NCBI RefSeq assembly: GCF_000014285.2
Contig: NC_008343.2
Span: 1,018,501 to 1,082,500 of the forward strand
DNA: 64,000 nt
From: Granulibacter bethesdensis CGDNIH1
GTDB taxonomy: Bacteria > Pseudomonadota > Alphaproteobacteria > Acetobacterales > Acetobacteraceae
Direction of reading: 5' to 3'
Each line of letters starts with the position of its first letter. Positions within the stretch are counted from its first letter, which is position 1. Shown piece by piece: positions 42,396 through 51,199 of this stretch. Under the pieces are notes generated by a model. That model was given only the letters and a program-made list of their open reading frames with translations. It was not told where the DNA came from and made no database searches. Made by a program: the position numbers and the translations under genes.

Positions 42396-44035
42396 AATTC
42401 GGACGTTTTCCTCCGCTGGAGGCAACCGGTGCGGTCCTGGCACATACGCATCGTTTGCCGGATGCGGTACTTCGGAAAGGCACCGTACTGACGTCGGATC
42501 ACATTGCTCTGCTGTGCCGCCATGGGGTGTCAGAGATTGTCTGCGCGCGACTGGAGGTTGGCGATATTCCAGAGAATGAGGCCGCTCGCCGCATTGGTAT
42601 CCTGCTGGAAGGGAACGGTCTGAAAGCAGGCAGGGCAGCAACCGGACGCGTCAATCTGCGTGCAACCGCCTATGGCCTGATCGATATTGAACCGATTGTG
42701 ATCGATCGGCTCAACCGCCTGCATCCAGGTATGACCGTTGCGACTGTGCCCGAGCGGCATGTGCTGCGACCGCGGGATATTGCAGCCACCATCAAGATCA
42801 TCCCCTTTGCTGTACCGGACGCTGCCTTGCGGCAGGCGGAAATCCTTCTGCAAGGCAGGCTGCCCTTACAACTCCATCCGTTCCGGATGCTCAGGGTCGG
42901 TCTGATTATCACGACGATGCCCGGCACGCCGCAGACATTTTACAGTCTGGTAGAGACCGCAACCAGACACAGGATTGAAAGCCTCGGCGGATGCCTGCTG
43001 CCGCCCGTGCAAGTGCCGCATGAAGAAACGGAGATAGCCCGGGCTGTAGAATTGTTGACTGATGAAGCGGTGGATGTGCTGCTCGTGGCTGGTGCTTCGG
43101 CGGTGGTGGATCGTGAGGATGTCGCCCCTGCTGCCGTGGTTTTGGCGGGCGGGGAGGTGGTGCATTTCGGAATGCCGGTTGATCCCGGTAATCTGCTGTG
43201 CCTGTGCCGGATCGGGTCGATGCCGGTGGTGATCATGCCTGGTTGCGCCCGCAAGCTGGATCTGAACGGGGTGGATCATATCCTGCATCGGATTTTTGCC
43301 GGTCTCGGAACTGGCCCGGAGCATATAATGGCGATGGGTGTCGGTGGTCTGGTGGGGACAGCCTCGTCCATCCCTGATCTGGATGAGATGACTCCGGAAG
43401 ACTATCATCCCATGCAGATCTCTTCCGCCGTTACACCCCGGATTGCTGTGGTCATTCTGGCGGCTGGTTTATCGCGAAGGATGGGCGGTCGGCATAAACT
43501 GTTACAGCCCGGACCGGATGGCAGAGCCATGATTACTCATGTCGTCGATCAGGCGCTGCAAAGCCGGGCTTCGGAGGTCGTCGTTGTGCTGGGTGATCAT
43601 GCGGAGGAAATACGGTCCGCTTTGGCGACCCGCGATCTGACAATCATGGTGGCAGCCGATTACGCGCAGGGTCTGTCTGCCAGTTTGCGGGCTGGAATAG
43701 CGGCCATTGAGGAAACGGCGGATGCAGTTCTGGTCTGTCTTGGCGATATGCCTTTCGTGTCGCATAGGGTGATGGACCGGCTGATGGCGGCATTCGATCC
43801 TATCCATGCCCCGATCGTGGCACCGGTGTGGGAAGGACAACGTGGTAATCCGGTTCTGTGGGGTGCCAGATTTTACAGAGATTTAAGTCGCTTGAGCGGT
43901 GACCGGGGGGCAGCCTCTCTGCTGGATCGCTGGCAGCATAGGCTCTGCCGCCTTTCCATGGAGGATGGAGCCTGTTTGATCGACATCGACACGCCGGATG
44001 ATCTGGTCAGTTGGACAGTATCTGCAGCCATGTGA
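42392..44035 (+). CDS. Fusion of a molybdopterin-binding (MoeA/MogA-like) domain with a MobA/MocA-like NTP transferase
   Basis: A 547-residue two-domain protein. Residues about 1-335 resemble molybdopterin-binding proteins (GLIITTMPGTPQTFYSLVETA, LLVAGASAVVDREDVAPAAV). Residues about 350-545 are a nucleotidyltransferase with LAAGLSRRMGGRHKLL, the motif of MobA and MocA. This architecture is known in alphaproteobacteria next to xdhC and is expected to add a nucleotide (probably CMP) to molybdopterin for xanthine-dehydrogenase-family enzymes. CTP versus GTP use is inference. Overlaps xdhC by 4 bp. Confidence 0.85.
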   Translation: MKFGRFPPLEATGAVLAHTHRLPDAVLRKGTVLTSDHIALLCRHGVSEIVCARLEVGDIPENEAARRIGILLEGNGLKAGRAATGRVNLRATAYGLIDIEPIVIDRLNRLHPGMTVATVPERHVLRPRDIAATIKIIPFAVPDAALRQAEILLQGRLPLQLHPFRMLRVGLIITTMPGTPQTFYSLVETATRHRIESLGGCLLPPVQVPHEETEIARAVELLTDEAVDVLLVAGASAVVDREDVAPAAVVLAGGEVVHFGMPVDPGNLLCLCRIGSMPVVIMPGCARKLDLNGVDHILHRIFAGLGTGPEHIMAMGVGGLVGTASSIPDLDEMTPEDYHPMQISSAVTPRIAVVILAAGLSRRMGGRHKLLQPGPDGRAMITHVVDQALQSRASEVVVVLGDHAEEIRSALATRDLTIMVAADYAQGLSASLRAGIAAIEETADAVLVCLGDMPFVSHRVMDRLMAAFDPIHAPIVAPVWEGQRGNPVLWGARFYRDLSRLSGDRGAASLLDRWQHRLCRLSMEDGACLIDIDTPDDLVSWTVSAAM

Positions 44036-44115
44036 TGCTATAAGCCTTGCGTTATTGCGCGGCTGACAATACGGTCCGCCCCGACCGGACATGTTCATGA
44101 CGGCCATGGAATCAG

Positions 44116-44189
44116 CGGGGCGTGGCGCAGCCTGGTAGCGCGCCTGTTTTGGGTACAGGAGGTCGTGGGTTCGAGTCCCGCCGCCCCGA
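44116..44189 (+). tRNA. tRNA-Pro (anticodon TGG)
   Basis: A 74-nt cloverleaf: acceptor CGGGGCG / CGCCCCG, D-arm GCGCAGCCTGGTAGCGC, anticodon stem CCTGT / ACAGG around TTTGGGT, T-loop TTCGAGT. The 3' CCA is not encoded (ATTCTGG follows). Confidence 0.97.
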
Positions 44190-44227
44190 TTCTGGATCAT
44201 GGCACTGGGAATGAGGAATCGACGCCA

Positions 44228-44533
44228 ATGCGCGCGCGTATCTATCAGACTCCGAAATCCGCCATGCAGTCCGGCCGTGCCCGGAGCCATGTGTGGATGC
44301 TGGTCTACACCGCTGAGCAGAAGCGCACCCCCGATGCCCTGATGGGCTGGATTGGGGGCGCCGAAACCCAGACTCAGGTGCGTCTGCGCTTTCCCACACG
44401 CGATGCGGCGATTGCCTATGCCGATGCCAATGGCATCGACTATGAGATTGAAACCGCGCATGGCCGCAAGGTCAGGCCAAAGCAGTATTCGGATAATTTC
44501 AGGTTCGGGCGAATTTATAACTGGACTCATTGA
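44228..44533 (+). CDS. NDUFS4-like NADH dehydrogenase (complex I) accessory protein
   Basis: A 101-residue protein of the 'ETC complex I subunit conserved region' family, the bacterial form of mitochondrial NDUFS4, found in alphaproteobacterial complex I. It begins at ATG 44228 with an upstream gagga site. Recognisable segments are MRARIYQTPKSAMQSGRA, GWIGGAETQTQVRLRFPTRDAAIAYA and the tail YSDNFRFGRIYNWTH. It is placed between two tRNA genes and away from the nuo operon, as commonly seen. Confidence 0.9.
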   Translation: MRARIYQTPKSAMQSGRARSHVWMLVYTAEQKRTPDALMGWIGGAETQTQVRLRFPTRDAAIAYADANGIDYEIETAHGRKVRPKQYSDNFRFGRIYNWTH

Positions 44534-44567
44534 GTGTCCGCGGGCATCCCGTTCCCGCTGCGTCTGC

Positions 44568-44644
44568 GCGCCCTTAGCTCAGTTGGATAGAGCACTCGCC
44601 TTCTAAGCGAGGGGTCGCTGGTTCGAATCCAGCAGGGCGCGCCA
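44568..44644 (+). tRNA. tRNA-Arg (anticodon TCT)
   Basis: A 77-nt cloverleaf including an encoded CCA. Acceptor GCGCCCT / AGGGCGC, D-arm GCTCAGTTGGATAGAGC, anticodon stem CTCGC / GCGAG around CTTCTAA, T-loop TTCGAAT. Confidence 0.97.
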
Positions 44645-44744
44645 ACTTGGCTCATTTTGCCGTTCTTGGAGAACTATTTGACCACCGATTTTCCTCAATC
44701 GCTGCACGAACGCGTCACCATTGATAAGCTTTCACGTTACGAAC

Positions 44745-45668
44745 CTACCGTTCGAGCAGATAACGCTTGAGCAGATCCTCAAGCCAGTCAGCAAAAATCT
44801 GTAAGCGGCGAGAGAGATGCTGCCTGTGCGGATAGAGTAATGTCATTGGCATGGGGTCGGCGCGATATTCCGGCATGATCTCGATCAGTTCGCCAGTATC
44901 GAGATGGCTTCGCACGTCGTAAGCCGGAATCTGGATCAGGCCGAGGCCGGCCAGACAGCACGCGATATAGGCTTCCGCGCTGTTCACGGTGACGCGCCCG
45001 CGCATGGGTAAGGTGTGCAGGGTGCCGTCTTCCATCCATTCCCAATCTTCAACGCGGCCACTGGAGGGGGATGCATAGTTGACAGCCCAATGCTGCCCGA
45101 GATCGTCCAGCGCCTGTGGCATTCCATGTCGTGCCAGATAAGCAGGGCTTGCAACATTGATCAGCGCCAATCTGCCAATTGGGCGGGCGATCAGACCCGA
45201 ATCGCTCAAGGGACCGACCCGGAGCACACAATCCAGACTGTCTTCCACCAGGTTCACCGCACGATCGGTAACCCCGAGGTCAATATTGATCTGTGGGTAG
45301 AGATCGAGAAATTCCGGAAGCGCCGGCGCGATGATGAGGCGACCGATCCGACCGGGCACATCGATGCGCAGCCTGCCTGAGGGTTGCGCCGCCATCTGTC
45401 GGAACAGATTTTCCGTGTCCTCGACATCCGCGATCACTCGCTGACACCGTTGGTAGAAGGCTGCCCCGTCCTGGGTCGGAGCGACCTTGCGGGTGGTGCG
45501 ATGTAGCAGCCGGGCGCCGACACGCCCTTCCAGTTCCTGGACTGCCGCCGAGACGGAGGAGCGAGGCATGCCGAGTGTATCCGCCGCACGAGTGAAACTC
45601 GCACATTCAACCACGCGGCTGAAAATACGAAACAGGTCGATTCGATCCACAGGTAGGAGAGCCTCCAT
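44745..45668 (-). CDS. LysR family transcriptional regulator
   Basis: A 307-residue regulator from ATG 45668. The N-terminal helix-turn-helix (VDRIDLFRIFSRVVECASFTRAADTLGMPRSSVSAAVQELE) and the substrate-binding domain starting near SGRLRIDVPGRIGRLI fit the LysR subgroup that often controls a neighbouring oxidoreductase. It is divergent from the SDR gene with 122 bp between starts, so it probably regulates that gene. Effector unknown. Confidence 0.9.
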   Translation of the reverse strand: MEALLPVDRIDLFRIFSRVVECASFTRAADTLGMPRSSVSAAVQELEGRVGARLLHRTTRKVAPTQDGAAFYQRCQRVIADVEDTENLFRQMAAQPSGRLRIDVPGRIGRLIIAPALPEFLDLYPQINIDLGVTDRAVNLVEDSLDCVLRVGPLSDSGLIARPIGRLALINVASPAYLARHGMPQALDDLGQHWAVNYASPSSGRVEDWEWMEDGTLHTLPMRGRVTVNSAEAYIACCLAGLGLIQIPAYDVRSHLDTGELIEIMPEYRADPMPMTLLYPHRQHLSRRLQIFADWLEDLLKRYLLER

Positions 45669-45790
45669 TATGCTGAAATTCTGACAAGTCATGTCAAAAT
45701 GATCGTCTTTATCGTCCAATACCAGACGATATGGTCCCATTGGGAAAGCGGTCGTTGTTTTGGCTGCGTACTGGCAAAGGAAACCACCCC

Positions 45791-46564
45791 ATGACCGATC
45801 ACAGCATCAAGGGTAAAACCGTCATCATCGCCGGCGGAGCAAAAAACCTGGGTGGGCTGATTGCCCGCGATCTGGCCGCTCAAGGCGCGAAAGCCATCGC
45901 CATCCACTACAACAGCGCGGCCACGAAAGCCGATGCCGACGCGACGGTGGCTGCGCTCAAGGCCGCCGGAGCCGAAGCCGTCGCCATCCAGGCCGACCTG
46001 AGGACGGCGGGCGCGGTCGAGACCCTGTTTAACGATGCCGTCGCCGCCATCGGCAGGCCTGATATCGCCATCAACACGGTCGGCAAGGTCTTGAAGAAGC
46101 CGATCGTCGAGATTTCCGAAGCCGAATATGACGAGATGAGCGCGGTGAACGCCAAAAGCGCCTTCTTCTTCATCAAGGAGGCCGGCAAGCACCTCAACGA
46201 CAACGGCAAGCTCGTAACGCTGGTCACCTCGCTGCTCGGGGCCTTCACGCCCTTCTATGCGAGCTATGCCGGCACCAAGGCGCCGGTCGAACATTTCACG
46301 CGCGCAGCCTCGAAGGAGTTCGGCGAGCGCGGGATTTCGGTGATGGCCATCGGACCCGGTCCAATGGACACCCCGTTCTTCTATGGTCAGGAAAGCGCCG
46401 ATGCGCAGGCCTATCACAAGACCGCGGCGGCGCTCTCCGCTTTCTCGAAGACCGGCCTGACCGACATCGAGGACATCGTCCCCTATATCCGCTTCCTCGT
46501 CTCCGACGGCTGGTGGATGACTGGCCAGACCATCCTCGTCAATGGTGGCTATACGACCAAGTAA
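45791..46564 (+). CDS. Short-chain dehydrogenase/reductase
   Basis: A 257-residue classical SDR. ATG 45791 has an aaagga site upstream; the open frame runs further back but there is no support for it. The cofactor loop is GGAKNLGG, the catalytic YxxxK is YAGTK, and the end TGQTILVNGGYTTK is standard. Substrate unknown. Third codon positions are almost all G or C (GCC, AAG, CTC, ATC dominate), noticeably stricter than in neighbouring genes, which suggests recent acquisition together with the LysR gene. Confidence 0.87.
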   Translation: MTDHSIKGKTVIIAGGAKNLGGLIARDLAAQGAKAIAIHYNSAATKADADATVAALKAAGAEAVAIQADLRTAGAVETLFNDAVAAIGRPDIAINTVGKVLKKPIVEISEAEYDEMSAVNAKSAFFFIKEAGKHLNDNGKLVTLVTSLLGAFTPFYASYAGTKAPVEHFTRAASKEFGERGISVMAIGPGPMDTPFFYGQESADAQAYHKTAAALSAFSKTGLTDIEDIVPYIRFLVSDGWWMTGQTILVNGGYTTK

Positions 46565-46747
46565 ATGTCGCGCGGCGGCTGCCGAGAGGGTAGCCGCCGT
46601 CCTTCGCCGCCAAGCTGTTCATGCCGGTGTGGCGCGCCATGTAATTATATGACTTGCCGTTTTCAGACTATGCTCCATCGCAAGCCGGTCCCGGGATGCG
46701 TTAGGGTCAGGCCATCCTTTATCTTCACCAGCGAGGGGAGCAGGGTT

Positions 46748-48154
46748 TTGCAAGCGGATAGTCCTGAAAACAATATGCGTAGCGAACTGCTCGACGATGT
46801 GTATGCATCCGGTGACCTGGCAGTGGCGTTGCCCAAATATGCATTTCCGCAGCAAGAGCATGCACCGCGTCATGTTTTCGCGTCGATCCGTGACGAACTG
46901 ATGCTGGATGGCAATTCGCGGCAGAATTTGGCCACGTTCTGCCAAACCTGGGTGGATGACGAAATCCATGAGTTGATGAACCTGTCGATCGACAAGAACA
47001 TGATCGACAAGGATGAATACCCACAGACCGCCGAGATTGAGAACCGGTGTGTCGCGATGCTGGCTGATTTGTGGCATGCGCCTGATCCGCGTGGCACGAT
47101 GGGATGCTCGACGGTCGGTTCGTCAGAAGCCGCGATGCTGGGCGGTCTGGCGTTGAAATGGCGTTGGCGCAAGGCACGGCAGGCGGCGGGGCTTCCTGCA
47201 GATCGGCCCAACCTCATTTGCGGCCCGGTGCAGATTTGCTGGCATAAATTCGCCCGCTATTTCGATGTCGAGCTGCGCGAAATTCCGCTCGTGGGCGACC
47301 GCTTATTGATGAATGTGGAAGAAGTACTGAAGCGAGTCGATGAAAATACCATCGGCGTGGTCCCCACTCTGGGTGTGACTTTTACCTGTCAGTATGAACC
47401 GGTCAGAGAGATCAGCGATGCACTGGATCGATTGCAGGCGGAAACTGGCCTCGACATCCCCATTCATGTGGACGGCGCGAGTGGTGGTTTCCTGGCTCCT
47501 TTTTGCGCCTCGGACCTTGTCTGGGATTTCCAATTACCCCGTGTGAAGTCGATCAACACATCCGGACATAAATTCGGTCTTGCCCCGCTAGGCGTCGGCT
47601 GGATCATCTGGCGGGAAGCCGCAGATTTGCCGGAAGAACTGGTTTTCAACGTCAATTATCTCGGTGGAGATATGCCGAGCTTTGCGCTGAATTTTTCCCG
47701 ACCGGGCGGGCAGGTTGTCTCCCAGTATTATAATTTCCTCCGGCTGGGGCGGGAAGGATACACGAAAATCCAGTCTGCCTGTTACGTCACCGCGCAATAT
47801 CTGGCGAAGCAGATCGCCCAGATGGGCCCGTTCCACATCCTGTATGATGGAGACCCGTCTACCGGCATTCCGGCCCTGTGCTGGACGTTAAAGGACGGGA
47901 CCGGCATCGGTGGCTACACGCTCTATGATCTGGCGGATCGGCTACGCAGCCGCGGCTGGCAGGTGCCAGCTTATTCCATGCCCGCCAATCGTGACGATCT
48001 GGTGATCCAGCGTATTCTGGTACGGCATGGGGTCGGCTTTGATCTGGCGACCCTGCTGATCGAGGATATCAGGCGCTCGGTGGATTTCTTCGCGAAACAC
48101 CCGGTTTCAAGACCGATGACGCTGGAGGAAGCTGGCAGCTTCAACCATAATTGA
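46748..48154 (+). CDS. gadB: Glutamate decarboxylase
   Basis: PLP enzyme converting glutamate to GABA, consuming a proton. The TTG at 46748 (aggggag 8 bp upstream) gives 468 residues, almost the same as E. coli GadB (466), and the protein aligns with it throughout: [46 protein letters not shown] lysine K275 lies in SGHKFG. The end SFNHN keeps the histidine that in E. coli (SFKHT, His465) closes the active site at neutral pH. No glutamate/GABA antiporter gene is adjacent. Its 3' end overlaps the convergent antiporter gene by 48 bp. Confidence 0.94.
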   Translation: MQADSPENNMRSELLDDVYASGDLAVALPKYAFPQQEHAPRHVFASIRDELMLDGNSRQNLATFCQTWVDDEIHELMNLSIDKNMIDKDEYPQTAEIENRCVAMLADLWHAPDPRGTMGCSTVGSSEAAMLGGLALKWRWRKARQAAGLPADRPNLICGPVQICWHKFARYFDVELREIPLVGDRLLMNVEEVLKRVDENTIGVVPTLGVTFTCQYEPVREISDALDRLQAETGLDIPIHVDGASGGFLAPFCASDLVWDFQLPRVKSINTSGHKFGLAPLGVGWIIWREAADLPEELVFNVNYLGGDMPSFALNFSRPGGQVVSQYYNFLRLGREGYTKIQSACYVTAQYLAKQIAQMGPFHILYDGDPSTGIPALCWTLKDGTGIGGYTLYDLADRLRSRGWQVPAYSMPANRDDLVIQRILVRHGVGFDLATLLIEDIRRSVDFFAKHPVSRPMTLEEAGSFNHN

Positions 48155-49324
48155 CCGGTCGCGCAGCACTCCCTTTGCCAACGGCATGGCGATGGCGGTG
48201 CAGATCAGTGCCATGACAATCAGGGCGGAGAAAGCGTCATCATCGATCAGATGTGCGGTGCGCAGCATGTTGACGACGATGACCTCCATCAGCCCCTTGG
48301 TCTGGAGCAGCGCCCCGAGGGCCAGACCAAAGCGCCAGGACTCTCCGCCGATACGTCCCATCACGGTGACGCCTGCCATTTTTCCGATGACGGCAGACAG
48401 CACGGCTACCGTCAGCACGATCCAGAATTCGGTGGCATGCGGGTCGATGGAGGTACGAAGCCCTGTCAGCATGAAGAAAAACGGCATCAGCAGAGTGATG
48501 CAGGTGGACTCCAGTCGGACCAGCAGATCTTCCCGCAGCGCGACGGGCATCGTCGCACCTGCCATAAAAGCACCGAGAATATATTGTAGCCCCAGCCATT
48601 CGGTCAGCAATCCTGAAGCCAGCGCATAGGTTCCGGCCACGGCCATAAGGCGGTCTTCATGCCCCAGCAGCCATGGAGAAGCGCGGCGTATCAGTTTCGA
48701 CAGCCCGAGAAACCAGATCGGACCGACCAGCAGGATCAGCAGAAACCGGTGATCGCTTCCGGCTGCAAGTAACAATGCGAGCAGAATCCATAATCCGGCA
48801 TCATTGGCGGCGGCAATCCTCAGTGCGCTTTGACCGAGGCGAGAGGAGGAGAGGCCATTTTCCCGCAGGATTGCCGCCAGAACCGGCAGGGCGGTTACGC
48901 CGGCGGAAATTCCTGTGGCGGCAGCCAGCGGAAAGGAAAACCCGCATGCCAGCCCGGCAATGCCCCCCAGCAGGGTTGGAACCAGAATGCTGCCTGCGAT
49001 CAGTCTGATCAGCAATCCTGACTGGCCGCGTGAACTGTTGTCGCGCATGCTGCCGGGGGTGAGATGTAGTCCGGCCACGAAACCGAACAGAAGTACGGCG
49101 ATTGCCGCCAGACCACTAAGTGCGCCAAGGCTGGTGCTGTTGAACAGCCAGGCAGAGGCGTGAGGAAAAAAACGTCCGAACAGGCTGGGGCCGAGGGCGA
49201 TACCGGACAGGATCTGTAACACCGCCAGTGGTACAATGCGTTGCAGTTTCAGGCCGTGCCATATCAGGACTGGCCCGGCCACAATGATCAGGCTTTGGAT
49301 CAGCAGCAGTGCAATAGGCGACAT
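48107..49324 (-). CDS. Cation:proton antiporter (CPA2, Kef-type membrane domain)
   Basis: A 405-residue integral membrane protein with about 12 hydrophobic segments and no C-terminal TrkA-N domain. The antiporter core shows [18 protein letters not shown], the ion-site Asn-Asp, and [18 protein letters not shown] near the C-terminus. Ion specificity (Na or K) cannot be read. The location opposite an acid-consuming decarboxylase may suggest a pH role, but the genes are convergent, not co-transcribed. Confidence 0.87.
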   Translation of the reverse strand: MSPIALLLIQSLIIVAGPVLIWHGLKLQRIVPLAVLQILSGIALGPSLFGRFFPHASAWLFNSTSLGALSGLAAIAVLLFGFVAGLHLTPGSMRDNSSRGQSGLLIRLIAGSILVPTLLGGIAGLACGFSFPLAAATGISAGVTALPVLAAILRENGLSSSRLGQSALRIAAANDAGLWILLALLLAAGSDHRFLLILLVGPIWFLGLSKLIRRASPWLLGHEDRLMAVAGTYALASGLLTEWLGLQYILGAFMAGATMPVALREDLLVRLESTCITLLMPFFFMLTGLRTSIDPHATEFWIVLTVAVLSAVIGKMAGVTVMGRIGGESWRFGLALGALLQTKGLMEVIVVNMLRTAHLIDDDAFSALIVMALICTAIAMPLAKGVLRDRSIMVEAASFLQRHRS

Positions 49325-49381
49325 GAGGGAAGTGGTCCGGTTGTCATCTGTGCAGGGGATAGTAAGCGTTTGGCGGAATGC

Positions 49382-50059
49382 TTATTGCAGAAAAGGATTG
49401 CTTTTCCGCTCTGCACCGAATGTCGAGCCGGGTCCATGGCCACAGAGAAAGGCCACCTCATCTCCTAACGGAAGTAGTTTCGTGTGGATGGAGTTCAGAA
49501 GCTCATCAGTGTTGCCATAGGGAAAGTCGGTGCGCCCGACAGAACCCTGAAACAGGACGTCGCCAACAATGGCGAAATGCGCAGGATGAATCAGAACGAT
49601 ATGGCCCGGTGTATGGCCGGGGCAGTGCAGAACCTGAAACACATGCCTGCCGATGGAGAGAGTGTCCCCTTCCTCCAGCCAGCGGTCGGACGTGGCATTT
49701 TTCATGCCCGGAATCCCGTAGGCGGCGGATTGGCGGGCGATATCATCCATCAGGAACTGATCACGCCGATCCGGTCCGGAAACCGGCACAGCCAGACCTG
49801 AACGGTCCTGAAGAGCTGTTTTCAGCTCCTCAACGCCGCCTGCGTGATCGAGATGTCCGTGCGTCAGCCAGATACCTTCGACCAGAACGCCATGATGGTC
49901 GATGGCCGCCATGATGGAGGCTACGTCTCCACCTGGATCAATCACGACACCCCGGTTCGTTTCCTCATCCCAGAGCAATGTGCAGTTCTGCTCGAAGGGG
50001 GTTACCGGAATAACCGCCAGGCGCAGTCCGGGAGGAGGAGAGGGGAAATTCTGGCTCAT
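49382..50059 (-). CDS. Metallo-beta-lactamase fold hydrolase (glyoxalase II-like)
   Basis: A 225-residue MBL-fold hydrolase. The dinuclear zinc motif THGHLDHAGG is at about residues 65-74, with CPGHTPGHIVLI and GDVLFQGSVGRTDFP downstream, typical of the YcbL/glyoxalase II-like group. Such enzymes hydrolyse thioesters such as S-lactoylglutathione; the in vivo substrate is uncertain. Short compared with true glyoxalase II (about 250), lacking its helical C-terminal domain. Confidence 0.88.
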   Translation of the reverse strand: MSQNFPSPPPGLRLAVIPVTPFEQNCTLLWDEETNRGVVIDPGGDVASIMAAIDHHGVLVEGIWLTHGHLDHAGGVEELKTALQDRSGLAVPVSGPDRRDQFLMDDIARQSAAYGIPGMKNATSDRWLEEGDTLSIGRHVFQVLHCPGHTPGHIVLIHPAHFAIVGDVLFQGSVGRTDFPYGNTDELLNSIHTKLLPLGDEVAFLCGHGPGSTFGAERKSNPFLQ

Positions 50060-50142
50060 GTTGCTATGGCACCTGATTGCGTACGGGTGATAGGCTGAGC
50101 GGATAACGCTGGAACAGTAAAAATATCATATGGAATAATCAC

Positions 50143-50158
50143 CCCCGCCTGAGCGGGG
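50143..50158 (-). terminator. Weak candidate terminator after tRNA-Cys
   Basis: A 6-bp GC stem CCCCGC-CTGA-GCGGGG directly 3' of the tRNA on the minus strand, followed by GATTATT in place of a clean T-run. Confidence 0.4.
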
Positions 50159-50232
50159 TGGAGGTCCGGGCGGGAATCGAACCCACATTCACGGATTTGC
50201 AGTCCGCTGCATCACCACTCTGCCACCGGACC
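50159..50232 (-). tRNA. tRNA-Cys (anticodon GCA)
   Basis: A 74-nt cloverleaf on the minus strand with encoded CCA: acceptor GGTCCGG / CCGGACC, anticodon stem GCGGA / TCCGT around CTGCAAA, T-loop TTCGATT. The variable region and D-arm (GGCAGAGTGGTGATGC) are typical of tRNA-Cys. Confidence 0.97.
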
Positions 50233-50413
50233 ATCAAGTATTCAGGGCAGGGGCTGGCTTATGTCCTGTGCTCCTGGCATGGTCAAGAGGGGTTTCTGCA
50301 AAACCGGATGTATCATGATATGAAACCATTCCAGAGGTGTGACATGCAGGCCATGGCGCTTCTACGTTCGGGCAGCTATCATGAGGATGCAATAACGGTC
50401 ACGGATCGTCACC

Positions 50414-51112
50414 ATGGATAGCGCAGCCCCTGTTTATTCCGCCGCTCCGATGGAGTTTCAGCCCCCTCCGACAGATGCCAGGGCGGTGATGGTGGATGGG
50501 CAGATACGTCCGAACCGGGTGACCGATCCCCGTATTCTGACGGCCATGCGCCATCTGCCGCGGGAGCATTTTTTGCCCAGGCATCTGGCCGAGTTCGCCT
50601 ATATTGATGACGACATTCCTCTCTCCGATGACCGGGTGATGCTGAAACCGCTGATCACGGCCCGCCTGCTGCAACTGGCGGCTCCCGTGGCGCAGGAACG
50701 TTGTCTGGTGATCGGGGCGGGTACTGGTTACGGCACCGCCATTCTGGCGTCCTGTGATGTTTCCGTGGTGGCGCTGGAAGAAGACGACACGTTGCGTGCC
50801 GTGGCCCAGACTGCGCTTGGGCGCCATGCCCCGGTGGTCAATCTGCTTTCAGGGAAGCTGGAGGCTGGATGCCCGGATCATGCGCCATGGGATCTGATTC
50901 TGATTGAAGGTGCCGTAGCGTCCATTCCGGAGGCGATCGTATCGCAGTTGCGGAAGAATGGCCGTTTGGTAACCGTGCTGCGTCCGGACGGCGGTCCCGG
51001 CAAGGCTGTGGTTGTGGAGCAGGGAACATCCGGGCCTGTCTGGGTGGAATCATTCGACTGCATGACGCGCTTGTTACCGCAATTCCGGGCTGCCCCTGCT
51101 TTTTCGTTTTGA
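50414..51112 (+). CDS. Protein-L-isoaspartate O-methyltransferase-like protein
   Basis: A 232-residue SAM methyltransferase of the Pcm family. MVDGQIRPNRVTDPRIL and LPREHFLPRHLAEFAY are characteristic, and motif I is VIGAGTGYGTAI (the usual form is E-I-G-T-G-S-G-Y). In alphaproteobacteria this divergent Pcm paralogue commonly lies directly upstream of tolC, as here (87 bp). Whether it repairs isoaspartate is unproven, and the enzyme may have another substrate. ATG 50450 is an alternative start. Confidence 0.82.
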   Translation: MDSAAPVYSAAPMEFQPPPTDARAVMVDGQIRPNRVTDPRILTAMRHLPREHFLPRHLAEFAYIDDDIPLSDDRVMLKPLITARLLQLAAPVAQERCLVIGAGTGYGTAILASCDVSVVALEEDDTLRAVAQTALGRHAPVVNLLSGKLEAGCPDHAPWDLILIEGAVASIPEAIVSQLRKNGRLVTVLRPDGGPGKAVVVEQGTSGPVWVESFDCMTRLLPQFRAAPAFSF

Positions 51113-51199
51113 CATACGGGATATCTGCGGTCTCCGATATCGTGCGCAGAATAAAAGCAGCCGCATAACGGGCGGTCTGTTAAGGACAAGGGTCTAGAG

